The position numbers and the translations under genes are program-made. 64,000 nt of DNA from Ptychodera flava (lineage: Eukaryota; Hemichordata; Enteropneusta; Ptychoderidae): contig NC_091931.1 in assembly GCF_041260155.1 (NCBI RefSeq), forward strand, positions 27,917,654-27,981,653, given 5' to 3'. Below, one piece after another: positions 28,901 through 41,900 of this stretch (positions are counted from its first letter, which is position 1; the number at the start of each line of letters is the position of its first letter). The notes under the pieces were generated by a model that made no database searches, was not told the DNA's origin, and saw nothing but the letters and a program-made list of their open reading frames with translations.

Positions 28901-31900
28901 AAATCGTGATCGATCTCCTATTTTGAGCACGCTCAACTTGTCTAGATGCACGATGAGCTAAGCTGTGCTTTTGAACTTAGACAAAGCCTATTTTCATCTC
29001 TCTATGCGATGGGACCATATCAGATGCGCCATATAGTAAATCTCGGTCTTTCACGATAAGCCTCCCACGCACGGTGCACAATAGACAAAACTGCTGATTG
29101 CAGCGCGCAGTTTCTTTTCCAAAAACAGGCAATTTTATTTATAATTATAATCGTGATCGATCCTAGTTTTCGAGCACGCTCATTTGTTTAGATACACAAT
29201 GTACTAAGCTGCGTTTTTAGACTTGTGCAAAGTTCGCATTTCTCTCTCTGTGCGAGGGGACCATTTCGCGTCCGCCATTTTGAATCTTGTTCGATAGCCA
29301 GTAACACTGCCCTGCTCCGCAGAGCTAGCTTTAGAATGGGATGTTGAGTTGTAAAATAGGATTTGGAAGTCCATGATGTGTTGTCAAATAGCATGTTGAG
29401 TTGTGAAATAGCATGTTGAATTGTCAAATGAAGAGCATGTTGAGTTGTAAAATAGGATTTGGAAGTCCATGATGTGTTGTCAAATAGCATGTTGAGTTGT
29501 GAAATAGCATGTTGAATTGTCAAATGAAGAGCATGTTGAGTTGTAAAATAGGATTTGGAAGTCCATGATGTGTTGTCAAATGAAATTGGGAAAAGCATGT
29601 TGAGTTGTAAAATAGGATTTGGAAGTCCATGATGTGTTGTCAAATAGCATGTTGAGTTGTGAAATAGCATGTTGAATTGTCAAATGAAATTGGGAAGAGC
29701 ATGTTGAGTTGTAAAATAGGATTTGGAAGTCCATGATGTGTTGTCAAATAGCATGTTGAGTTGTGAAATAGCATGTTGAATTGTAAAATAGAATTCGGAA
29801 TGGCATGTTGTGTTGCAAAATCAAGTAGTAATTTTGGCATGGATTGGACACCATAATTCCATGGCTGGCCACAATGAAATATACTATATCATCGATCAGT
29901 GTGTGGGGAAAGCACAGACTGTGTATAAGAGGAATTCATACGTACATCAGTTTAACGGCAGTTCTAGATAGTTCATCGGCAGTGTGTCTTGCAACGTCAT
30001 GCAATCTGTTATTATTCAAGCGTCTGAAAAAAAGTAGGAAGATACGTTAGTGTCAGAGACAACGCTCTTCGCTCTGTCATCGAATTCTCCCGCCTTTTTT
30101 CCCCGTTAGGGTGAGTCTTACGAGAAGGAAGGATTTAAGCGAGGCGCTCGTCTTGTCACCGATGGCAGACACTGTGATCATGACAGGAGTATCTCTGTTC
30201 CTTCATGCAACTGTCAAAGATTAAAGTGGGTGTATGTCGCCTTTTTACGAATAAGAAAGTAACAGTCATAAATGAACCAATAGTAATCACTTGAGTTGTT
30301 TGAAACAAGCGCCATGATGGCTAAAAGAGGGGCAAAATTAAAAACTACTTACAATTCATGCAGGTATGGCAGTTGGGAAAATAAACCAATCGGAAGAAAA
30401 GACACGCTGTTATGATCCAAATATCTGAAATATAGAAAGCAAAGAGCAAAGTGTGTCAACTTGAATCGGATCGAATTTATTGAAATCATAAAGCACGCTC
30501 CTGTCCGACGGTACAAATACTTGAAGCAGAGAACTTAAGGTCGAACGCGCTTTGGGGACAGATATTTCGGACTTTCAAATTTCTACAATTCTTTTCTGAT
30601 TTACCACTTGTGCATGGGGGCTCATTACAAAGCTCAGAGCAAGGTCTTTCACCGTCTTAGTTTTCAAAAAAATCAGAAATTAAATTTCCCCCATAAAGTT
30701 AACACAGGGATGGCGGCCATTTTAATTTTAAAGTAGCGCGAAATCTTGGGCAATTTGTTTCGCTAGTTCCAAAGTTTGCACGATGACCCCCGATTTTTAT
30801 TGTTGATTTGGTAAGAGAATGGTTGAAAGTTTCCCTTAGGAAAGTTTTATCAAAAGTTGAAGACTTTCACTTTCGAGGCCCTTTCTTCCTTAATAAAATA
30901 ATGTTCAATCTGAGGCTTTGGTCTGGGACCGGGTCGGTTTGCAAGGACTGGCCGTGGCCAATTCAAGCAAGATAGCGCAAATATCCTTGGTCTGAGAATC
31001 TCATCGAAAAACAGTCCCAAAAAGAAAATCCTTCAGGAAAATAAGTTATCGCACCGCGTCTGATATAATATTTCCTCTAATATTCTCCATTATACGTTAA
31101 ATAATACAGGGAAAGTAAATAATGCCTTAAAAATATCAATGAATGGGGAACTAATTACGATATCGGTAACTCACAGCTGCAGGAAAACGTTCTGATTTTT
31201 ATGAAGGGTGTGTATTATTGACCAAATATCTCACACGAGCCGCTGTATGGGGCTATCATCGGCGATTGAGAACCGTTAATTAATAGTTTCCTTTGTAATA
31301 CGCATTCATGTTGTCTGGAGCTCAGTTACATGGGGCATGCGCAGCCCTACAAAGTGTTGGTCTCACGATGAATGAGGGCACGTGTCTTCGCCGAGCGTTC
31401 CGCCGTGACAACTGTCATTTTAGTTGGCACACTTGGCAGCTCTATATGTTGCTGTCGATCAGATACTGTTCGAGCTCAGACTCTCATCTTTAGATTTGCT
31501 TTGTAAGTGTCTTACTAGGTAATGCGGTCGACTGGTGTGAAAGAAAAATTCCTAATAAGGGTCCGATCATAAGATCTCGGGAAAGGGGGGATCGAATATG
31601 AAAATGAAATTACTGCAGGGCAAAAATTGCTCTACAAAAAAGATGGCAGTTGCGCTGCATTTGGGGAAAGAAGGCTATCAAATGAAGAATGCGAAATTTG
31701 GGGGAAATAGCAAGCATACAATGTAAAACTCAGGGGAAAATGTGAAATTTTGGAACGCGAAAAATGCGCAATGCCATGTGGGCATTCTGACAAACCCTAT
31801 GATGCGTAGCTTGAATCATTAAAGGTTTACAGTCACCTGTAATCTGAATATGCCCATATATGGTCAAAGGGGCGTTCCTTGGTATTAAAAATGCCCATGT

Positions 31901-34900
31901 GAGGGCGCTGTTTTTAAAAAGCGGCCACCCGCTTAAAATCTGTGATTGGTTAGATTTTCTCTTTCCATGGTAACAGTGGCAAAATTGGAACAGTGACAGT
32001 ATACCTTAACATCGACCATGGTATTTTGTTCAATAATGTACAGCGCCGCCAACAGTCAGAAAAGGATAAGGGATGAGATACTCACAGATGACGTAGCCGG
32101 GTCAAACCCTTGAAGGCACCTCTGTCCAACCAGTTTATGTTGTTTCTTTCTAAATATCTGTAAGCGTTGGGGAAATTTGAAAGTGAGAAAGTTTTTACCA
32201 GTATTGTGACAGACTCCAAGAGGAGTGGTCTCGGGAAGATGAGAGCAAAGCCACATTCTCACTGCAATGTCACTACCAGCGTGAGAGTCAGTCAGGCTAA
32301 TGTAAAGCTAATGGGATTTAAAATAGCTCCTATCGACCATGTGTATATTGGAGCTGCGAGCCATGCTGTGAATCACGCTTTACTGACTTCACCAAAAACA
32401 TGGCTACCAATTCTACTGCAGTCTAACTCATCATTAATTTATTACCTAACGCATTCCTGTCATGATTCCTTTTTTTTTCCATTTACAGTTTCTAAATGTA
32501 GTTTCTCAACTTGTTATTAGTAGTTTTCTATTCACACGCACACTTTTCAATACATTAGTTTAGTCCTTGCTAGTCAGCTTTGCGGTAATAACGCTCATAT
32601 GTGAGAAATCTCCAGTCAAAAAGATGCATTAGTGTTAAAGTAAATGAGTTACTTGCGATGATATTTAAAACCCAGTTGTCACGTTCGCCTAAACAAAAAT
32701 GCCTTCTTTTGTACTCTTATAAACACGGTACTCTAGAGAGGGCCCTCTTTGTAGCTTCACGATGCAAAGACCAGAATCGTCAACTTTGACACAACGTGTT
32801 TTGCTTGGCCGTCTACCAAGATCACTATAAACAGAGTGGCGGATGGATTCTGATGACAATGTTGCCTCATGGCAAACAAACTTTGCTTTAATATTTAACA
32901 CAGTTCATGAAACGGACTCGCACTTGACCATGCGTGAACTACGTTCCGACACTTGGGAAGTTGTTAGTTGTTGTATGACAACCGTTTAACACTTGCGCAA
33001 TGGTATCACGCACCAACGGCTGAGTAATCCGGTCTTGAGGCGAGTATTGTGGAAGAAGTTCAAAACAGCTGGTCGCGTGACCTTATGTGCCCCGTGAACG
33101 GCACTAAGGTCATCCCGTCATTGTGCTGGAAGGAAATGTCTGTTTCTCCGACACTGTGCAAAGCCTACCGCCCAGAGCTATTGTTGAGATGAAAACTTTT
33201 ATAGTGAATCCCCAATGTTTGGTGTAGGTGCTTCTCTTGTAATGTTAAGGAAAACGCATTGGGCAAGAAAAGGAAAAAAAAAAGACAAAATATTTTAGAT
33301 TAGGCAGGCTACTTACAATGACTCTAGATTCTGTAAAGACGCAAAAACGCCGTTGTCTATTCTGTTTATTTCGTTGTTGCTAAGGTCACTGCAAGAAAGA
33401 AGCGGGGAAAAGATTAACAAATTTAAGTTCAGGAGGAATGCATAATCGAATGCAGCAGGTATCCTGCATTTCTGTCGGTAGATAATTATCATACGTGGGA
33501 TGACTAGGGTGACCTCATGATAAACTTATCATTGAATAATGAGTATCCGAGTGTCGAGAGTCCTACCATACGGCAAGATATACATAATTCATATCAATAA
33601 ACGATGACCAACAGTTCGGTTTGGTTTGACACAAATTATAGATTCTGATAAACACGCATTGAGCTTCTCTCTCCTGCTGCGAGAGACTCTTTGAGGAGTG
33701 ATATTTGCATTCGAGCCACTCTGCCCACTTAGATTGTCCAGAGAGCTACTTGTATAGCTCTACAGTACAGAAGTAACTCCAAAAAGCCTTTTGAATTTCC
33801 CTACAGGTCGCTTACATCACTCGCTTTGCAAGGGGGGGTGGTAAACAACAATCGTGAAGAGTCAAGGGATGCTGTTTAAATATCTCGAAATACTGAATGG
33901 CATCATGAAGTGGGCTATAGGGGTGCACGGTTTCCAATAACCTTTCTCAGTGATAAATAGGCACACTCTTTGGAGTGGGTCAACATTTTCTCTGCTGGTG
34001 GTGAAAGTACAATTGAGACGTGGGTTAGTTTTTGCCTGCTAGACCATGCAACTGACGAAGGCAATAGATAGCCGAGGACGTTTGACGATACGATCTGAAG
34101 TACACTTTTTTTAATTATGTAAAGGTCGTTGAATGTCATGCTACCAATATATCATCGGAATCTCTTATACGAATCAAAATGGAATATTCGCCACGGCATA
34201 ATAAACTTTGAACTGGCGGACAATGTATTTCAAAACATTTAATATGTTTTACGGACTTTGTAGTCAACGAAAAATATAGTCCCATGGTCTCGTTTATCAA
34301 ATTTTCCTGCAACTCTCAAAACATACAAGTCAAAGCTTTAGATGGTCTTACATGTTGATGGACAGACTTTTGAGTAAATATACTGTTCCTCGAGTCACTT
34401 AACTTGATGTATGATGAACGATCATGATCATTTTTGTAAATATTTATCTATTTTCCGCATTGTGGTAGAATGCCCCCCGGGACAGATATTCGGAAACTCA
34501 GACTTTTACAATACTTTTCTGGTCCTACCACTTGAAGGGGCTCATTGCAAAGCTTATGAAGTGTACAAAGTTATGACCTGCGTATTTTTGTGAAAACCGA
34601 AAAATTTACTATTCCCAGTCCAGTTAATCACATAACAAGGATGACGGCCATTTTGAATTTAAAGTGTTGGGAAATATTGAGTTAATTGTTTCTCCAGTAC
34701 CATATTTTGCACAGTGACCCCTGATTTTTATTCTTGATTTTAAAAGATAATGGTTTAAAGTTAATCTATGGAAAGTTTGAAAAAATTTAGGTCTTTCGAT
34801 TTCGAAGCGCGAACTACCTCAGGCAAAACATACGATCACGTTGCCAGATTTAAATAACATGCGCCATTGAGAAATCGACACTAGTTCGGGTTAAGTTGCA

Positions 34901-37769
34901 TGATGTCTCTTTCACAAATTCCTATTTTTTTCTTGAATTGGGCAATCCCTCGAATGTGGTACACATGTTTGGCGCTCTGATGAGACAGGGGGTCACCAAT
35001 AACACAAGAGCTTGTTTCAGACTATTTTTTCTTGCATTGCGCAATCCTGAGACGGGGTCAACAATAACACAAAAGCTTCTTTCTAACTGTGGGGAAATCA
35101 GTTTCTCTTATTTTATTCTGAAAGGAAACTGTGAAAACGAATGACCATCTGTTTCTTAATCATATCATTTGTAATCACACCAAAGTCGTGGAACGGCGGG
35201 GACTAAGAGAAGTAAAGGATGATGATGACCGTTAATCAATTTCTATTCACTGGTAATTGTCTATACGGCCCCTTCCATTTCTTGAATGACAATTCATGCG
35301 GAGGCAATCGCTCCCCCTCGTTTACGTTTTACTTTTAGTAATGTTATTTGTACCTTCAACGGCATATACATTGCAGTTTTTAGAATGTTAAAGCTATTTC
35401 TGCAATATCGGGTATCTGGCATAGCCCCTGGGCGAAGCGGCGTGCATAGCCGACTACATCGTTCCTTCATAACATTCATTACATAAGGTAGTACGTATAT
35501 ACGCGCCTCGAAAATGAAAGACTTATATTTTTGCTGAAATGTTCCTCAATGAAACTTTCAACCATTCTCTTACCAAATCAAGAATAAATATTTGCTACTG
35601 GAGAAACAAATTACCTAATATTTACCATTTTTTTCAATACAAAATGGCCGGCCAACCCTGTGTTAACTCACTGGGGGAAATTAAATTTCAGATATTCGAA
35701 AAACTGAGACAATGATTTTTTTTTACTCCAACAGCTTTGAAATGAGCGCCCAAGAAGTGGTATAGCAGAAAAAAAATTGTAAAAAAATGTGAGAGTCCAA
35801 ATATCTGTCCCCGGGGTGCACGCAACCTTAAGAGAGGCTAGACTTTCGTAATCATCGGCAGACGTTTTTTTTAATATCTCATGTATATTTGTCAGAAGGG
35901 ACTTGTGAGGACAGACCTTCATTGTTTGTTTTATTTTTCTTGTCCTCAACAGGAAAGAACAAAGGGTCGCCTCTATATCCTTCTGAATCGAGCCTAGGTC
36001 TACTAGTTTAAGTGCGATCTGTTCAACTCTAACGACTTCGAAGCTTACATTGACGGTTTTAACAGGCCTGGCCTGGTCAAAGCCTCACAAAGTACAAGTC
36101 AGATTCGCGACGAGGTTAACCTAAAGTGTTCCGATGGAGCTCTGCGCAAAACCACGATGACCCTGCCGTTGAAGACGACTCGCTTGCACGTGTCGAGCTA
36201 AACATCCACGGCAGCAGGGGTTGGAAGTATCGTGTTAGAGAAGGCCCGTACTGTCGTCTATAGCACGGCGGTCGTCATCCTGCGCTTCATAAGCACAAAA
36301 TTACCAAATTTTGAACGAAACCCAATTCAGGACAATAAACCACCTTCTAAATGGGTTTTGTTTTTTTGACTGTAGTCAACAATTGGCCCTGCGTAGCATT
36401 CATGGGTTTCAAAAATAGAGGGGAGGTTGAAACGAATCGAACAAGCGCCAGCCTTTTTCAGTATTATCAATTGAATTACCTTTATTGAATATTGAGTATT
36501 CATGTAAGACTAACCTAATGTGCGTTATTTTCTTTCATCTCAGCTAATATTAAAGACGAACTGCGCTCCATCTGCCTGAATTTCTTTCATCGCCAAAAGA
36601 TTTTCGCGTTTTGCTTGAACTCCTCGGCATTGTGTCGCTGTCGTGGTGTCGGTAACGTATCAGGCCTCCGGGCCGTTTTGAACAAAGACACGCTAACACG
36701 TGTCTGTTAGAATAGATGAAGAGTGCGGCCTTCCCTTCTCCTCCCTCAAACCGATCGAGGGCCGAGAGGAACCGTGCAACGCTCCGTGCGAACTGAGGCT
36801 GGGACATTGTACGTTTTCAGGTAGACCCCGCTCCGCTGGGGGAAGTCATCCCGTGGGAACGGGGGATTATCCCTCTTTTGGCTCGTCGAGTTGGAGGGAG
36901 GGCCACGCGGCAGTATGTCGTACATTACCTCTGGGAAAATGTCTGCACAACGGAGGACACGTGCCTCTCTCTATTATTGGCATTTTATGGGAATTGTATG
37001 ACATGCATCTTCCACGAAGCCACTTTCACCGGTATGACTCCGTCGAGCGTCGGCAGCGACCGGCCAGCTCCGCGCTGCTCGCGTGCGCTCAGAATCTAAC
37101 CCGGGTGACCAGACAATCGGGCGCGGGCAGAGTACGCGTCGAGTCGGTATGTCCGGCGCTCGCTCCTTCTTCTCATTCCCTTCCAAAGACTTGCACATCT
37201 GCAGATAGTTCATTCGCATTTCAATAATTTTAAATCACTCACAAAAGGGCACCAAACTCGTAATTCATCGACGTGCGAGTGTTCCGTTTGAGATACACAA
37301 GGTCCGACCAGTAAACCGACCGACTACGAAGAGCGAAGTACACGTGCTCAACTGGTCGATTTTTTCTCCACTACACTCGTGCGTACGTTGCTCTTTTGGA
37401 CTTAACTGTGGGAAAATTACTCGATGATGGGCGACATGAGCGTGTGTACACCTCGTGGAAAGCTATGAACGCACTCTCGTTAAGCAACCATAACTCCAGT
37501 ACCGGTGTAACGCATGCCCATTGAATACACCATGCGTGTGCTAGTCAAGATTGTGAATGCATAATCATAGATATTGAAAAGGGTTTATGCCATAATCAAC
37601 GTGTCAGTAATCCTCTCTCATGCTTGACCATGGATACATGAATTAGAGTTCTACTGTCTGACAGGTAATAGCCATTTCATAATTGCCTTTAATTTCACCG
37701 GCAGTGAGCAATGAAACGGAAATGCTATTTGTATTCACTTAGAATTTAAGAGAGTTTTTAAAGAAAAAC

Positions 37770-37825
<56 letters not shown>

Positions 37826-37923
37826 AAGAGGAGTCTATTACAACTCAATTTAATGTTTTATGTTCTTCTGTAACATATTAAGATGCGTACTGCAATGATT
37901 TGCCTAGTTTCAGTCTCATAGTC

Positions 37924-37998
<75 letters not shown>

Positions 37999-38032
37999 AT
38001 ATGTACATAGTCACGTACAATTTATGTATGTA

Positions 38033-38109
<77 letters not shown>

Positions 38110-38278
38110 GTGGGAAATTGCAATGCTCGATGCTTAAAGCAGAGCGTTATAAATAAGAACACATATTACTTCACATTACTTATATTATCTGTAATAATAT
38201 CTGTAAGTTTCATGATCTGCAATTCTCAGACAGACATATTATCACTTTGTATATATATATATATATATATATAAATAT

Positions 38279-38327
<49 letters not shown>

Positions 38328-38893
38328 CATCAATTTGAAGCAAAATCAAAGTAAATATTCCAAATTCGGCAGTACTCCCTCATTGGTGTGCGTTCATTGA
38401 ACACGAAACATGTGTTGCCTATTCGTGCTAGTGATGATCAACTGGAGTAGTTGGAAACGGAAATCGAGTCAGTTTAGATCAGATCGGTGACAGATGTCAG
38501 ATCAAGGGTATATGTCTTCCTTACTTACTGATTAATGGTGCCCCCTGAGTAAATTTGATTGGATTTCCGGAGTGGATTAGGAAGTGGGGATGGGACTTCT
38601 GGGTCAGAAACGAACAGATGCCGAAATACTGAACAGATGGGTGCTCTGCGGGTGACGGCACAGGGGAGAAACGATTCGCCGTGCGATGACTCTGAGACCG
38701 CCCGTTAGTTGAGTGAGAGTCAAGTCACGTGATCATTGTCGGATAATATGCATGTCGCTGATATCAGTCACACACATCAACGTCTTGGTCATTCCTGTAA
38801 TTGTGCTAAGATTCGATGTGCCTGACAAAGGCGATTTTTCTTATCCCTCTAGCACTTTTTAATACCGTTCTACCTACATTAAATTGCTGTTTC

Positions 38894-38972
<79 letters not shown>

Positions 38973-41900
38973 TAAAAAGGGCAAAAATGACCGGGCGAGT
39001 TTATCAACGCATAAACGGCTAAAATAGAACGTTTTAATGTAGCAGTCAAGTGCGCAGATGTTTACTGTCTCCATTCACTTCACGCACAGCCAAATGGAAC
39101 AACAACATAAGGTGATGTTATACTTGTCGCGAGATTACAACAAAGCTGGGATTCAGGGCACCCGCATCGATCATTAGATCTGCGCAATCGACGATGACCG
39201 GGACAAACGGATTGTTTCGCGTGGCTGTCTTTTCTCAGATACATCTTTTGCCTATTGAGTTTATTCAAGGTCACCCTCCAGCCATCATTGACCAACAGCC
39301 ACTTTTGTTCACAGGGTATTTCGACTTTAAAAGCCATCTCTACCCGCAACTTGACGAACGACCACCTTACAATTCATTTTCGTTGTGTGTCGCGATAAAA
39401 GTCACAGGGTCTTTTACAGGCAATAGTGTCGGAGGTAAACATGATTGATAAAAATCCTAGACGTATTAAATTGCAAAAAAAATTGTCATTCATATTTTCT
39501 CCTTTATAAACGCTGTTTCAATCTTTTTATGAGTAATTGTGCAGGAACATCATAAAATATCTTTATGAACATCAGTCACGAAGTAATGGAGCTCGCCTAC
39601 GCTTTTTTATACTCTTAGTATCGATGTCCGAGCCGCGCATGTACTCCCTCTCCCTGGGCATACACGGGAGATGAAATCAATTCTTCTATATGATCTCACA
39701 ATAACAGTATTGTAAGAGCAAACATAAACAACTAGTTTTTTTATTTCATCCATTATGACTAAAACACAGCATAAGCAAACAACAGATGAGTTTTACATTC
39801 AGTATCAATTGCCATCAACAATGATAATTACTGAGCGCTCTGTGCGTATGATGTAATTGCCAGTGCATATCGCCGGTTCTCTGAAAGCGAACTCCGAGCA
39901 AGAAATCAAACCAAAACGAAGGCTGGCAGTGCTGGTGCGCACTGAACAATTACACAAGAATTTACCCCTGCAAAGAATCTGTGAAACTGAGATTTGTGCA
40001 GAGAACAAGTACCCAACAAGCGACGTGCTAAAAGTAACGAATCGCGTCGTATTTACGATTTTCCTAAACTTGATGACACTGTTTGCGTTCAGGAAAAACA
40101 ATTAAATTTGATAACTGTCATGAGTGTGAACTTCCAATCCGCAAGGAGGGTAACCTCTGAAACAACGCAAGACGATGGTACTCATCTGTGATTGGATAGA
40201 AACCTTCCCGTGCGTGCATTTTAACCAAATACATATCGGAAATAGCGACAGATCGTGATGTCTTCGCAGACAGTAATGTGTTTTCCCCAGAGATAGGGGT
40301 CAGTTGATGTCCGTATAAACACATTCATATAATATATTTTCGCATGTTTGTTGAGCTCTCTTTTCTTTGACAATTTAACAAAACATTAGCGGGGGACGTG
40401 TCTATACAATGAGCTCAGTACGCGGCATTGCGCTATGTTTATATCATCGCATGTTTTCTGTGATATTTTCAAACATGACTGGCAATCGGTGACTGCGTGC
40501 TGCTAAATGTCAATTCCAGTGACATTTTAGCTTAATTTTAGCCTGCAGTGAAATTTTTCGGTCTCAGAAACTCCGAGATACGGGTTTCGCCATTGGATGG
40601 AAAAGAATGTTGGTAAACTTTTTGTTCTATCCATACAACGTGTAAGTTGCGGTTGTAAATCCCGGGAAATTGATCGTGTTTTCGGTGATGATGGGAATGT
40701 AAAGATCTTATTCCCGTTTGCTTTCTGTCGACATTGCCAGTTACTTCATCGATCGTCCAACGGATAATCAAGTAGTGAAATGTAATGATGCTGTACAACG
40801 GTTACAGTAGACTGCACTTTGAGAACGTACCCATCCCAAACATCAAAGTTTTTACAGTACTTTGCTGGATTCGAGCTCATTTTGAAGCAAGTTGAAGTTT
40901 CAACCATGATCTTGTGCTTGTGAAAAAAAAAAACCCCGGAAATGTAATTTCCCCCCATATCCTTATAAAGAGACAGCAATTATTTTCAATATATTTGCAA
41001 GAATCGATATATTTTAGGTCATTTGTTTCTCTAATGCAAAACTTCGGAGGATGAAACCTGCTTTTTTTATTCTTGATTATCGATAGAGAATCATTTGAAG
41101 TCACCCCAACGTGAATCTTTGTGTTTCCGTGTCTGTATCAATACTTACAGCGATATCAACTGAGTCAGCGCAGAAAGATCGCCTACTTCAATTTCCTTGA
41201 TTTGGTTCCCCTGCAAGACCCTGCCAACGAAAGAGAGACAGTGATGCCGTCGTTATTGAGAGCGGATATATCGTAATTTTTGTTTGTGTTTTTTCATTCT
41301 TAAGTACCATCGCCAAAAGTAACAGTATAGCATTTCACCCGTCCAGTAACAGCAGTATGCGTTCCCACAGTGTTATACAGAGTAAAAGTGTCATATTAAA
41401 CGCCAATTGTTCAACCCTCAATCATAATTACATACGGCATGTGCACTTTTTTATTTCAGATAGGGAAAAATCAACAATTGATTTATCAGCAGAGAAGAAA
41501 GGATGTCAAATCATCGATTTTACTTTTCACTTTTCAAACACTTATATCGGAAATCCACCACCACAATGGAGGTGGGGGGGGGGTAAACCGAGCGTTGACA
41601 AAACGGATCCCTTTGACGACATCTCTGCGTGCATGGCCGAAAAAACGTCCCAGTAAAGAAATTCGATAGGTTCTTCGTATACAATGCTACAGAGAGTGAA
41701 AGGGTCGCAGAAAGCAACAACACGGATCAGGTTATTCGTATTTTCCCCCCTCAATGAGAAATGGATGTGATCAAACAGATTGTGAAATTCATAAGCGCTT
41801 CTTGAATGACGACCAGTTGGTGATGTGAGAGTGTTTATCACGAAGGAAGAGTACTTCGCACTTTTGGAAATATTTCACATGTAGCGCTGTCGATCACTAT

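Noticed and set aside
26323-29840. Frames of 66-160 codons at the two ends of the foldback element
   Set aside because: They read through the subterminal tandem repeats of the arms and are mirrored in both arms; not genes.
36700-37227. 175-codon plus-strand frame
   Set aside because: Lies in GC-rich DNA where stops are rare, shows no known motif and sits within an intron of the opposite-strand kinase.
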